From assembly GCF_013760845.1 (NCBI RefSeq), contig NZ_JACDUU010000001.1, forward strand, positions 62,001 to 126,000: DNA of 64,000 nt. Reading direction: 5' to 3'. Positions within the stretch are counted from its first letter, which is position 1, and each line of letters opens with the position of its first letter. The notes below the pieces were generated by a model. That model saw only the letters and a list, made by a program, of their open reading frames with translations, searched no databases and was not told the DNA's origin. Shown piece after piece: positions 7,966 through 16,251 of this stretch. The DNA comes from [Anoxybacillus] calidus. Lineage in GTDB: Bacteria > Bacillota > Bacilli > Bacillales > Anoxybacillaceae. A program made the translations under genes and the position numbers.

Positions 7966-8484
7966 GTGATGCTGCGATATTTTTTGCCTAATGAGCATGT
8001 CAAAAGCATTTTTGACATTACTCCAGAAACCTTGAAAGAAAAAGGGATCAAAGGGATTATTACAGATCTTGATAATACGCTTATAGAATGGGATCGTCCG
8101 ACTGCTACTCCTGATTTGGTAAAATGGTTCGAAAATATGCGAAATCAAGGCATTCAAGTCACGATTGTATCGAATAATAACGAAAAACGAGTAAAATCGT
8201 TTGCAGAACCGTTAAATATCCCATTTATCTTCGAGGCGAGGAAACCATTAACGCGCGCTTTTCAGCGGGCGTTACAGCTCATGAAGTTGAAAAAAGAAGA
8301 AGTTGTCGTCATTGGTGATCAGTTATTGACAGATGTATTAGGAGGCAACCGGTTTGGAGTACATACGATTTTAGTTGTGCCGGTTGCTGATACAGATGGA
8401 TTTTTTACGCGCATTAATCGGAAAATTGAACGAAAAATTTTAAATATGATGAAACAAAAAGGAATGATTTATTGGGAGGAATGA
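7966..8484 (+). CDS. yqeG: YqeG family HAD-type phosphatase
   Basis: 172 residues of the HAD superfamily (YqeG, class IIIA type). The nucleophile motif is D34-L-D36-N-T, followed by IVSNNNEKRV (motif II region) and VVIGDQLLTDVLGGN (motif III/IV). The family is related to phosphatidylglycerophosphate and sugar phosphatases; the substrate of YqeG is not established. The start is GTG (GTGATG) after GAAGGTG. It is the first gene of a tight eight-gene operon and its stop overlaps the ribosome-binding site region of yqeH. Confidence 0.9.
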   Translation: MMLRYFLPNEHVKSIFDITPETLKEKGIKGIITDLDNTLIEWDRPTATPDLVKWFENMRNQGIQVTIVSNNNEKRVKSFAEPLNIPFIFEARKPLTRAFQRALQLMKLKKEEVVVIGDQLLTDVLGGNRFGVHTILVVPVADTDGFFTRINRKIERKILNMMKQKGMIYWEE

Positions 8485-8486
8485 GT

Positions 8487-9593
8487 GTGGAACAACAAAT
8501 AATTCGCTGTGTTGGGTGTGGGGTACAAATTCAAACGGAGGATGAAAAGCAAATCGGGTATGCCCCTCCTGCTGCGCTAGAAAAGGAAACGGTTATTTGC
8601 CAACGCTGTTTTCGTCTAAAGCATTACAATGAAGTTCAAGACGTTTCGTTAACAGATGATGATTTCTTAAAAATTTTGCACGGAATTGGAAAGTCAGACG
8701 GCCTTGTTGTTAAAATTGTTGATATTTTTGATTTCAATGGCAGCTGGCTGCCGGGGTTACACCGCTTTGTCGGTAAAAACAATATTTTGCTTGTCGGAAA
8801 CAAAGTGGATTTGCTGCCAAAATCGGTAAAATATACAAAACTCATTCATTGGATGAAGAAATCGGCCAAAGATTTAGGACTAAAGCCAATTGATGTGTTT
8901 TTAATTAGCGCTGAAAAAGGAATCGGCATGAGAAAAGTGATGGAAGCGATTGAACATTATCGCTTTGGAAAAGATGTATATGTTGTTGGATGTACGAATG
9001 TAGGTAAGTCTACGTTCATCAACCGGATTATAAAAGAAGTGACCGGTGAAGGGAATGTAATTACGACTTCGCATTTTCCGGGAACGACACTGGATATGAT
9101 TGAGATTCCGTTAGAGGACGGAGCAGTGATGTATGATACGCCAGGAATTATTAACCATCATCAAATGGCTCACTATGTAGACAAGAAAGATTTAAAAGTA
9201 ATCACGCCAAAAAAAGAAATTAAGCCAAAAGTGTATCAATTAAATGAAGGTCAGACGTTATTTTTTGGTGGTCTCGCTCGACTTGACTATGTCAAAGGTG
9301 GACGGCGTTCGTTTGTTTGCTATTTCTCAAATGAATTAAATATTCATCGCACAAAGCTTGAAAAGGCGGATCATTTATATGAAAATCAACGCGGTGAATT
9401 GCTGCAGCCGCCGCGAGCAAGCTATATCGAACAATTTCCATCGCTAGTCGCTCACTCTTTTACGATTAAAGAGCCAAAAACGGATATTGTTTTTTCCGGC
9501 CTTGGCTGGGTGACATGCAATGAGCCGGGAGCACAAATCGTTGCCTATGTTCCAAAAGGAGTAAACGTTATTTTACGGAAATCTTTAATTTAA
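8487..9593 (+). CDS. yqeH: Ribosome biogenesis GTPase YqeH
   Basis: About 368 residues. An N-terminal zinc finger (CVGCG and CQRC) is followed by a circularly permuted GTPase domain: the NKVD (G4) motif precedes the Walker A GCTNVGKST and the DTPG motif. YqeH is required for 30S subunit assembly in B. subtilis. GTG 8487 is chosen because GGAGG ends 5–6 nt before it; the ATG at 8481 would abut the SD, and an upstream TTG at 8472 has none. The C-terminal treble-clef-like region is intact. Confidence 0.93.
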   Translation: MEQQIIRCVGCGVQIQTEDEKQIGYAPPAALEKETVICQRCFRLKHYNEVQDVSLTDDDFLKILHGIGKSDGLVVKIVDIFDFNGSWLPGLHRFVGKNNILLVGNKVDLLPKSVKYTKLIHWMKKSAKDLGLKPIDVFLISAEKGIGMRKVMEAIEHYRFGKDVYVVGCTNVGKSTFINRIIKEVTGEGNVITTSHFPGTTLDMIEIPLEDGAVMYDTPGIINHHQMAHYVDKKDLKVITPKKEIKPKVYQLNEGQTLFFGGLARLDYVKGGRRSFVCYFSNELNIHRTKLEKADHLYENQRGELLQPPRASYIEQFPSLVAHSFTIKEPKTDIVFSGLGWVTCNEPGAQIVAYVPKGVNVILRKSLI

Positions 9594-9614
9594 AAATGTT
9601 AAGGGGGAGAGGGG

Positions 9615-10457
9615 ATGAGAAAGCTCTTCGGGCTGATTGGCTGTCCGGTGCATCATTCGATGTCGCCGCTTATGCATAACGATGCATTTACACAAACCGG
9701 CATTGATGCGTATTATCATGCGTTTCACGTGGAAAAAGAGCATCTGAAGGATGCTGTTCAGGGGATGAAAGCGCTTGGAATAGCTGGTTTTAATGTCACG
9801 ATTCCTCATAAAACAGCGATTATTCCATTTTTAGATGAAATCGATGAAATCGCCTTGCAAATTGGTGCTGTCAATACGGTTGTGAATGAAAACGGGCGTC
9901 TTATTGGCTATAATACCGATGGAGAGGGATTTGTCCGTGCATTGTGTGAAGAGTTGAACATTGAGCTGTCAGGAAAACGTATTTTACTTATCGGCGCCGG
10001 CGGAGCAGCAAGAGGAATTTATTTTTCGCTTGCAAATAGTAAAGCGGCGTGTATCGATCTTTGCAATCGCACGGTGAATAAAGCAGAGGAATTGATTAAT
10101 GAGAGAACCATTTCGGTTTTGTCGAGGGCTTATTCGATTCATGAGGCACAACATTTATTAGGGAATTACGACATTATTATCAATACAACATCAGTTGGAA
10201 TGTATCCCAATGTGGAAGAGATCCCTCTTTCGCTTGCCAATTTAAAAAAAGGTACGGTTGTAAGTGACATTATATACAATCCGCTAGAAACACTGTTGTT
10301 AAAAGAGGCAAAGCGATGCGGAGCAATCACGCAAAATGGTTTAGGAATGTTCGTTTACCAAGGAGCATTAGCGTTTGAAAAATGGACAGGCATCTTTCCC
10401 GATATAAATAGAATGAAACAAATTGTTATTCAACAGCTAGGAGGTAAAATATGCTAA
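9615..10457 (+). CDS. aroE: Shikimate dehydrogenase (NADP+)
   Basis: 280 residues. Substrate-binding HSMSPLMHN, catalytic Lys (K66 in NVTIPHK) and Asp (D103 in NTDGEGF) are present, then the nucleotide-binding GAGGAARG loop and [10 protein letters not shown]. It reduces 3-dehydroshikimate in the aromatic amino acid pathway. SD GGGGGAGAGGGG precedes the ATG. It overlaps yhbY by 7 nt. Confidence 0.95.
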   Translation: MRKLFGLIGCPVHHSMSPLMHNDAFTQTGIDAYYHAFHVEKEHLKDAVQGMKALGIAGFNVTIPHKTAIIPFLDEIDEIALQIGAVNTVVNENGRLIGYNTDGEGFVRALCEELNIELSGKRILLIGAGGAARGIYFSLANSKAACIDLCNRTVNKAEELINERTISVLSRAYSIHEAQHLLGNYDIIINTTSVGMYPNVEEIPLSLANLKKGTVVSDIIYNPLETLLLKEAKRCGAITQNGLGMFVYQGALAFEKWTGIFPDINRMKQIVIQQLGGKIC

Positions 10458-10744
10458 CAGGTAAACAAAAACGGTTTTTAAGGTCTAAAGCTCATCATTT
10501 AAATCCAATTTTTCAAGTGGGAAAAGGAGGCGTTAACGAGAATATGATTAAACAAATCGTTGATGCCTTAGAAGCGCGTGAGTTGATTAAAGTGAGCGTG
10601 CTACAAAACTGTGAAGAGGACCGTGAAACGGTAGCGCGCCAATTAGCTGAAGGAGCGCAGGCAGAACTTGTACAAATTATTGGGAATGTCATCGTTTTAT
10701 ATAAAGAATCAAAAGAAAATAAGCAAATCGTATTGCCAAGCTAA
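10451..10744 (+). CDS. yhbY: YhbY family RNA-binding protein (CRM domain)
   Basis: 97 residues forming one CRM domain: [16 protein letters not shown], then the GKGGVNENM loop (GxxG type) and a C-terminal strand with [13 protein letters not shown] proteins associate with pre-50S ribosomes or RNA. In B. subtilis this gene is yqeI. Translation is coupled to aroE (7-nt overlap) with SD TAGGAGGT. Confidence 0.92.
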   Translation: MLTGKQKRFLRSKAHHLNPIFQVGKGGVNENMIKQIVDALEARELIKVSVLQNCEEDRETVARQLAEGAQAELVQIIGNVIVLYKESKENKQIVLPS

Positions 10745-10773
10745 CAAAAAGGCACTTATGAGGAGGGTGAGAG

Positions 10774-11346
10774 ATGAAAAAAATCGGCATTTTTGGCGGA
10801 ACATTTGACCCGCCGCATAACGGACATTTATTAATGGCGAACGAAGTGTTAACATTTTTAAACTTGTCTGAAATATGGTTTATGCCAAACCGTATCCCTC
10901 CTCATAAACAAAGAAAAAAAGTAACGGACAGCTTCGATCGCTTGAAAATGCTTGAATTAGCCATTGATGATCATCCGCAGTTTAAAATTCAAACGATTGA
11001 ACTTGAGAGAGAAGGTCCATCTTATACGTATGAAACGATTTGTAAGTTGAAACATATATATAAAAACTACGAATTTTATTTTATTATTGGTGCTGATATG
11101 GTTGAATATTTGCCGAATTGGTATAAAATTGATGAGCTCATTCAACTTGTCACATTTGTCGGTGTCAAACGTCCGGGCTTCTCACTGCAGACTTCTTATC
11201 CGATTATTGAAGTGGAAGTCCCGGAGTTTGGTGTCTCCTCTTCTTTAATTCGCAAGCGGATTAAAACAGGAAAAAGCATTAAATATTTAGTGCCGGAGAA
11301 TGTAAAATTATACATTGAGGAGAAGGAGTTATATGGAGCGACATGA
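10774..11346 (+). CDS. nadD: Nicotinate-nucleotide adenylyltransferase
   Basis: 190 residues. The nucleotidyltransferase motif [11 protein letters not shown] (8–18, HxGH) binds ATP, and [10 protein letters not shown] is the C-terminal ISSTxIR equivalent. It makes NaAD from nicotinate mononucleotide in NAD synthesis. SD GAGGAGGGTGAG lies before ATG. The end overlaps yqeK by 14 nt. Confidence 0.95.
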   Translation: MKKIGIFGGTFDPPHNGHLLMANEVLTFLNLSEIWFMPNRIPPHKQRKKVTDSFDRLKMLELAIDDHPQFKIQTIELEREGPSYTYETICKLKHIYKNYEFYFIIGADMVEYLPNWYKIDELIQLVTFVGVKRPGFSLQTSYPIIEVEVPEFGVSSSLIRKRIKTGKSIKYLVPENVKLYIEEKELYGAT

Positions 11347-11911
11347 GGCGTTAGAAATTGTCAAAAAACAACTAACGGAACATCGTTATCAACATACAAT
11401 CGGTGTGATGGAGACAGCCATTGCTTTAGCAGAACAATATGGAGCTGACGTGAAAAAGGCGGAGTTAGCGGCCATTTTCCATGATTATGCGAAATTTCGC
11501 CCGAAAGAAGAGATGAAGCGAATCATTTTAGAGCAAAATATGCCGAAAGATTTGCTTTTATATAATACTGAGCTTTGGCATGCACCGGTTGGGGCATATT
11601 TAGTAGAGAAAGAAGTAGGAATTAACGATATGGAAATATTAGATGCGATTCGCTATCATACATCAGGACGTCGCGATATGACGTTGCTTGAAAAAGTTGT
11701 ATATGTAGCTGATTATATTGAACCAGGCCGCGTTTTTCCAGGAGTGGACGAAGTTCGCGAACTAGCTAAGCAAGATTTAAATAAAGCGTTAATAAAAGCC
11801 CTGCAAAATACGATTCAATTTTTGATGAACAAAAATCAAGCTATCTATCCGGATACATTTTATACTTATAATTCATTAATTATGGAATTAAAGGGGGAAT
11901 CAGCTAGATGA
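11333..11911 (+). CDS. yqeK: HD domain protein YqeK, predicted Ap4A hydrolase
   Basis: 192 residues with an HD phosphohydrolase domain: H21, the H50-D51 pair in IFHDYAKF, and a later [12 protein letters not shown] Asp. B. subtilis and related YqeK proteins hydrolyse diadenosine tetraphosphate symmetrically. ATG 11333 is preferred over an upstream in-frame TTG (11315) because AAGGAG lies between them. It overlaps nadD upstream and rsfS downstream (ATGA). Confidence 0.92.
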   Translation: MERHEALEIVKKQLTEHRYQHTIGVMETAIALAEQYGADVKKAELAAIFHDYAKFRPKEEMKRIILEQNMPKDLLLYNTELWHAPVGAYLVEKEVGINDMEILDAIRYHTSGRRDMTLLEKVVYVADYIEPGRVFPGVDEVRELAKQDLNKALIKALQNTIQFLMNKNQAIYPDTFYTYNSLIMELKGESAR

Positions 11912-12261
11912 CAGAACGTGAAATTTTAAGTGTAGCAGTAAAAGCTGCAGACGATAAAAAAGCGGAAGACATTGTGGCATTAAATATGAAGAGTATTTCC
12001 CTTGTAGCTGATTATTTTATGATTTGTCATGGGAACTCTGAAAAACAAGTGCAGGCAATTGCTCGAGAAATTAAAGAAAAGGCAGAAGAACAGCAAATTC
12101 CTGTCAAACGTTTAGAAGGATTTGAGGAAGCTAAGTGGGTTTTAGTGGATTTAGGCGATGTTGTTGTCCATGTGTTTCATAAAGATGAACGCGCTTATTA
12201 TAATTTAGAGCGCCTTTGGGGCGATGCGCCGCTCGAAGATTTAGCGAGTGATTTGCAGTAA
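11908..12261 (+). CDS. rsfS: Ribosomal silencing factor RsfS
   Basis: 117 residues of the RsfS/Iojap family, with the ADYFMICHGNSEKQVQAIA strand-helix and WVLVDLGDVVVHVFHKDERAYYNLERLW core. RsfS binds L14 on the 50S subunit and blocks subunit joining in starvation. SD GGGGGAA lies before ATG, which overlaps the yqeK stop. Confidence 0.95.
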   Translation: MTEREILSVAVKAADDKKAEDIVALNMKSISLVADYFMICHGNSEKQVQAIAREIKEKAEEQQIPVKRLEGFEEAKWVLVDLGDVVVHVFHKDERAYYNLERLWGDAPLEDLASDLQ

Positions 12262-13004
12262 TGGCATACGAACAATTCGCCTATTTGTATGACTATTTAA
12301 TGAATGATGCTCCATATGAGGCATGGAGAGATTTTGTAAAGAAAAAAGTGAAACGATATGGACGAGCTAGCTCTACGCGTTTGCTCGATGTTGGCTGTGG
12401 TACGGGCGAGCTCTCGATACGGCTTGCCCAAGATGGCTTTCAAGTAACAGGGATTGACTTATCAGAAGATATGCTGGCTGTTGCTCAAGCAAAAGCAGAA
12501 AAAAGCGGAGTACTGGTTGAGTTTTTTCAGCAAAATATGATGGAGCTAGAGGGATTTTCCCCGTTTGATTGTGTTGTCATCTTTTGTGATTCTCTTAATT
12601 ATTTGCAAAGTGAAGTGGAAGTAAGACAAACATTTGCCCGTATTTATGAGCATCTGCATGATGGAGGCTTGTTCATGTTTGATGTTCATTCTACTTATAA
12701 AATGGAGCATGTGTTTGCCAATCAAACATTTGCGAACAATGAAGAGAAAATCAGTTATATTTGGAACTGCTTCCCTGGAGACGTTCCATACAGTGTAGAA
12801 CATGAACTTACTTTCTTTGTTCAGCGGCCTAACGGTATGTATGAGCGTTTCGATGAATGGCATATGCAACGTACGTATGAGATTGAGCAATATAAACAAT
12901 GGCTTTTGTCCACTGGATTTGAAGTGTTGGACATTAGTGCGGATTTTACCGATGAACTTCCAACTGAAACATCAGAAAGAATTTTTTTCGTTGCTAAAAA
13001 ATAG
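12261..13004 (+). CDS. yqeM: SAM-dependent class I methyltransferase YqeM
   Basis: 247 residues. SAM-binding motif I is LLDVGCGTGELSIRLA and motif II is VTGIDLSEDML. The substrate is unknown. ATG overlaps the rsfS stop by one base (TAATG). It is the last gene of the yqeG operon; a strong hairpin follows about 115 nt downstream. Confidence 0.88.
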   Translation: MAYEQFAYLYDYLMNDAPYEAWRDFVKKKVKRYGRASSTRLLDVGCGTGELSIRLAQDGFQVTGIDLSEDMLAVAQAKAEKSGVLVEFFQQNMMELEGFSPFDCVVIFCDSLNYLQSEVEVRQTFARIYEHLHDGGLFMFDVHSTYKMEHVFANQTFANNEEKISYIWNCFPGDVPYSVEHELTFFVQRPNGMYERFDEWHMQRTYEIEQYKQWLLSTGFEVLDISADFTDELPTETSERIFFVAKK

Positions 13005-13118
13005 CTATCGATCGATATTAGTGGGTTCACTTGTGAGGTACAAAAAAGTAAAACACATGTTAAATCACAGGATAAATGGCAAAATATCCACCAATAAATT
13101 CACAGAACCATTCACATT

Positions 13119-13158
13119 AAAAATGAGCTTAGAGAAGTTTCTCCAAGCTCATTTTTTT
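13119..13158 (+). terminator. Terminator of the yqeG–yqeM operon
   Basis: AAAAATGAGCTTAGAGAA pairs with TTCTCCAAGCTCATTTTT around a very short loop with one mismatch. A T run follows and an A run precedes it, so it could serve both strands; the convergent gene ending at 13239 lies beyond it. Confidence 0.85.
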
Positions 13159-13238
13159 ACTAACCCTTATTCAATTATCGCCCCCTTAGTTCAGAAATGG
13201 AGAATTGAAACTTCAAATTTGTAATAACTAAAGAACCG

Positions 13239-13670
13239 TTAACTTTTAATGGCTTTTTTCCGTTTAATAAATATGAAAACAGAATGAGAAATTATTAAAA
13301 TTACTCCTGTTAGTAGAGCGAGTAATAACCCAATCATTCCTTGAATGCCAACCCATCCTACAGTAAATGTAAGGAAGAACAACTCATAATAGAAACCAGC
13401 TATTATTAAAGCAATGGGAACATTAAAAGGAAATAAACGCTTCCAACCTATAGCTAGAAAAGTCGAAAGGATAAGTAATACAACTGTCATAGCTGTGTGC
13501 ATAGAACTCCAACGGAATTCAGCACGGGATTGCCTGCCATCTAAAGATTGTGTTGTATCATTTAAATTATTTAAATCTAATAGTGTGATGATTGCTGTAA
13601 TAACTCCTATTGAAATAAGAAGTCCGAAAATAAACCAGTTAATTGTTTTTAAATGACTTTTGTTCTTCAT
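13239..13670 (-). CDS. Unrecognised small membrane protein with four TM helices
   Basis: 143 residues that I cannot assign to a family. There are four hydrophobic segments: one at about residues 11–31, then three between 60 and 136, with a basic C-terminal tail. The loop after helix 1 is rich in Asn, Asp and Arg. The start ATG follows AAAGGGAG. It lies between yqeM and comER, where B. subtilis has no such gene, with about 370 nt of noncoding sequence upstream, so it may be a late insertion. Composition resembles the neighbours. Confidence 0.65.
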   Translation of the reverse strand: MKNKSHLKTINWFIFGLLISIGVITAIITLLDLNNLNDTTQSLDGRQSRAEFRWSSMHTAMTVVLLILSTFLAIGWKRLFPFNVPIALIIAGFYYELFFLTFTVGWVGIQGMIGLLLALLTGVILIISHSVFIFIKRKKAIKS

Positions 13671-13900
13671 TGAATCTCCCTTTATTTTTTCCTAATAAAT
13701 TGAACTGTCCAGTTAGCTTAATCATTTCCTATAATTATTTTAACATAAATATCCAATAACCTTTTAACGGAGTTACAAGTTCACGTACAAAATCACAGGT
13801 TATTCACACATCCTCTAATCATTATCTCATTGCTTGGGAATAAGGATGCGATTTAGCTTGTATTTTTTAGTTGATGCGTTAAAAATCTAGATCAATCAAT
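13671..13900. other. Intergenic region without a supported gene
   Basis: AT-rich spacer upstream of the 143-aa membrane protein gene. No gene, tRNA or repeat is recognised. Promoter elements for the minus-strand gene probably lie here, but none is clear. Confidence 0.4.
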
Positions 13901-13943
13901 AAAAACACACAGAGCTTTCTATTGCGAAATTCTGTGTGTTTTT
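13901..13943. terminator. Bidirectional hairpin terminator downstream of comER
   Basis: AAAAACACACAGA and TCTGTGTGTTTTT form a perfect 13-bp stem with A/T runs on both sides. It lies about 95 nt past the comER stop on the minus strand. Confidence 0.75.
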
Positions 13944-14037
13944 ATTTGTGATTTAATTGTTTGCACCTCTGAAATGAACCCATTCGATCATATTCGATGG
14001 TTATTTTTTATGAAATCAAGAAGGAATCTTCTCTTTT

Positions 14038-14868
14038 TTATGGAATATTACTATCAAATTGTTTTTTCACTTGTTCAATATCTTCACGAAATTTCTCGTG
14101 CGTTTTTTCAAACACATGTTCAAATATCTCCCCGAGTTCTTTTTCTAGTACTTTAATGCCTTCGCCTGTAATTCCGCCTTTTACGCACACTTTTTCTTGT
14201 AACGTTGGAAGTGTGTATACTCTTTTTTTCAATAATTCCCCTAAACCGATAATCATGTCGCTTGCCAACGTAGTCGCTTGCTCTTTTGTAATTGCTGTTT
14301 TTTGCACAGCAGCTTCAATAAAGCGTTGCAGTAAATAACTAAAAAAAGCAGGTCCACAACTTGCAATGTCGGAAGCGACCCTTGTAATGTCTTCCGTGAT
14401 ATAGGAAGGTTGAGAAATTTTTTTAAATAATTGTTCTATATATATTCGGTAATGTGGTGCACATCGCTCGCTAAATGTAACGAGTGAACTGCCGGCAAGA
14501 GCACGGTTATTAATGCTTGGAATCACTCGGACAACATAACAAGGAACAAGAGATTCGAGCTGTTTTACTGTAATCGGGCTTGTAATAGAAACGATACAAT
14601 GCCGCGCTGTTAAGCGGGAAGATAAGCGAACTAAAAGGGGGTGAATGTCTAACGGTTTGACACATATAAAAATAAGATCGGCTTGTTCAATGACTTCTTC
14701 TCCACTTGAAACGACTTTGATTTCAGGATAGCTTTTTTGTATATCCATTGCCTTAGCCATCGTTCTGTTTGTAATCACAAGCTGGCTTGGGTCTACTGCT
14801 TTTGATTCAACAAAGGCTTCAATCAAAATTCTCCCCATATTTCCCGTCCCAATAAATCCTATATTCAA
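14038..14868 (-). CDS. comER: ComER, pyrroline-5-carboxylate reductase-like protein
   Basis: 276 residues of the ProC fold. The N-terminus is the dinucleotide-binding IGFIGTGNMGRILIEAF, and the C-terminal domain has DIASCGPAFFSYLLQRFIEAA and KGGITGEGIKVLEKEL. The position, divergent from comEA, is that of B. subtilis comER, which is dispensable for competence; roles in sporulation have been reported for the Bacillus homologue. The start is TTG after AGGAGGG (about 9 nt). No enzyme activity can be claimed. Confidence 0.9.
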   Translation of the reverse strand: MNIGFIGTGNMGRILIEAFVESKAVDPSQLVITNRTMAKAMDIQKSYPEIKVVSSGEEVIEQADLIFICVKPLDIHPLLVRLSSRLTARHCIVSITSPITVKQLESLVPCYVVRVIPSINNRALAGSSLVTFSERCAPHYRIYIEQLFKKISQPSYITEDITRVASDIASCGPAFFSYLLQRFIEAAVQKTAITKEQATTLASDMIIGLGELLKKRVYTLPTLQEKVCVKGGITGEGIKVLEKELGEIFEHVFEKTHEKFREDIEQVKKQFDSNIP

Positions 14869-14971
14869 TAGTCAATCCCTCCTTTACAGCGAAACCGATG
14901 CTTTCCTTCTAAACGATATGTATGAGAATTTATTTATTTTTATGATTAAATTGGAAAGGGTGATAAAAAAA

Positions 14972-15586
14972 GTGGAAATCATAAAGAAATATAAAATGCA
15001 GTTATCCATTGTATTATCATTAACGGTTGTTGTGTTATTTTGGTTTAGCCAACAGCGGTACGATGGTGAACCATTACTTTTGGATGAAGCAGTAACTTCG
15101 AACGAAACAATAGAAGAGAAGAAAGAAAAAAACGACGAAAAAACAGCTTTGACTATATTCGTAGATGTTAAGGGAGCGGTCGTTCATCAAGGCGTATACG
15201 AAGTCAAAGAAACAGACCGTGTAAAAGATGTGATTGCCTTAGCAGGTGGATTTACGAAGGAAGCAGACCAAACAAAGGTCAATCTTGCGGCGAAAGTTCA
15301 TGATGAGATGGTTATATATGTGCCCAAAATCGGTGAAGAGGCGAGCGGATCGGTCATTTCAGATTCAGTAACAACCTCGACTGCAAATGAGGGGAAAGTA
15401 AATATTAATACGGCAACGGTGGAAGAACTGCAGCAGCTTCACGGCATCGGTCCAGCGAAAGCAGCGGCGATTATCGCTTACCGAGAAGAACATGGATCGT
15501 TTCAAAAAATAGAAGACTTATTAAATGTGACCGGGATTGGTGAGAAATCGCTAGAGAAAATAAAGGATCAAGTGGTTGTACGATAA
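14972..15586 (+). CDS. comEA: DNA-uptake receptor ComEA
   Basis: About 204 residues. One N-terminal transmembrane anchor (QLSIVLSLTVVVLFWFS), a Glu/Lys-rich linker, an SLBB domain (VDVKGAVVHQGVYEV onward), a flexible Ser/Thr stretch, and two helix-hairpin-helix motifs (LHGIGPAKAAAIIAY and VTGIGEKSLEKI). It binds incoming DNA at the cell surface. GTG 14972 is chosen because AAAGGGTGAT lies 8–9 nt before it; an in-frame ATG further upstream has no SD. Confidence 0.93.
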   Translation: MEIIKKYKMQLSIVLSLTVVVLFWFSQQRYDGEPLLLDEAVTSNETIEEKKEKNDEKTALTIFVDVKGAVVHQGVYEVKETDRVKDVIALAGGFTKEADQTKVNLAAKVHDEMVIYVPKIGEEASGSVISDSVTTSTANEGKVNINTATVEELQQLHGIGPAKAAAIIAYREEHGSFQKIEDLLNVTGIGEKSLEKIKDQVVVR

Positions 15587-15644
15587 ATGAAACCCCGCTA
15601 AACTATTGTTATACTGAGCTTATTCATGCAAGGGGAGAGGCTTT

Positions 15645-16106
15645 ATGGAACGAATTACGTGGGATCAATATTTTATGGCACAAAGCCATTTGCTCGCGAT
15701 GCGTAGCACGTGTACACGCCTAGCAGTCGGGGCAACAATTGTACGCGATAAACGAATTATTGCTGGAGGGTATAATGGTTCGATTGCTGGTGGTGCCCAT
15801 TGCATTGACGAAGGTTGCTATGTCATTGATAATCATTGCGTCCGTACCATTCATGCGGAAATGAATGCGATTATTCAATGTGCAAAATTTGGCGTACCCA
15901 CAGAAGGAGCGGAAATATACGTCACCCATTTTCCGTGCCTGCACTGTTGTAAAGCGATTATTCAAAGCGGTATTAAAGCGGTTTATTATGCGCAGGATTA
16001 TAAAAACCATCCTTATGCCATCGAACTTTTTAAACAAGCAAACGTTCATGTTGAACAAGTTCCATTTGATTCAACGAAAGTATTTTCTTTTTTAAACAAG
16101 TCATAA
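15645..16106 (+). CDS. comEB: ComEB, deoxycytidylate deaminase family protein
   Basis: 153 residues with the zinc-binding cytidine/dCMP deaminase motif: HAE (residues 70–72) and PCLHC (C98 and C101). dCMP deaminase makes dUMP for thymidylate synthesis. In B. subtilis the protein is somewhat longer at the C-terminus. SD AGGGGAGAGG precedes the ATG. The gene is the middle of comEA-EB-EC, though a palindromic repeat separates it from comEC. Confidence 0.93.
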   Translation: MERITWDQYFMAQSHLLAMRSTCTRLAVGATIVRDKRIIAGGYNGSIAGGAHCIDEGCYVIDNHCVRTIHAEMNAIIQCAKFGVPTEGAEIYVTHFPCLHCCKAIIQSGIKAVYYAQDYKNHPYAIELFKQANVHVEQVPFDSTKVFSFLNKS

Positions 16107-16110
16107 AAGG

Positions 16111-16212
16111 AAGAGGATAACCCATGCAAAGTGTCAGACCTCACAACATAATATTCGGATCAATGAAAGATATATGTGAAATGTGCGTGAGGTCAGACAC
16201 TTATGGGTCAGA
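16111..16212. repeat. Palindromic repeat copy R2 (minus orientation)
   Basis: The arms AAGTGTCAGACCTCAC and GTGAGGTCAGACACTT are complementary except for one central base. The outer stem (AGGATAACCC / GGGTCAGAC) is only partly paired and has no T run, so it is a poor terminator. It starts 4 nt after the comEB stop, within the comE operon. Confidence 0.8.
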
Positions 16213-16251
16213 CTTGGCAGCTTTACATATATAAAAGGGGATTTTTGAAAG

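Noticed and set aside
12802-13224. 140-codon frame overlapping the end of yqeM
   Set aside because: It overlaps yqeM in another frame and runs through the operon terminator; no SD.
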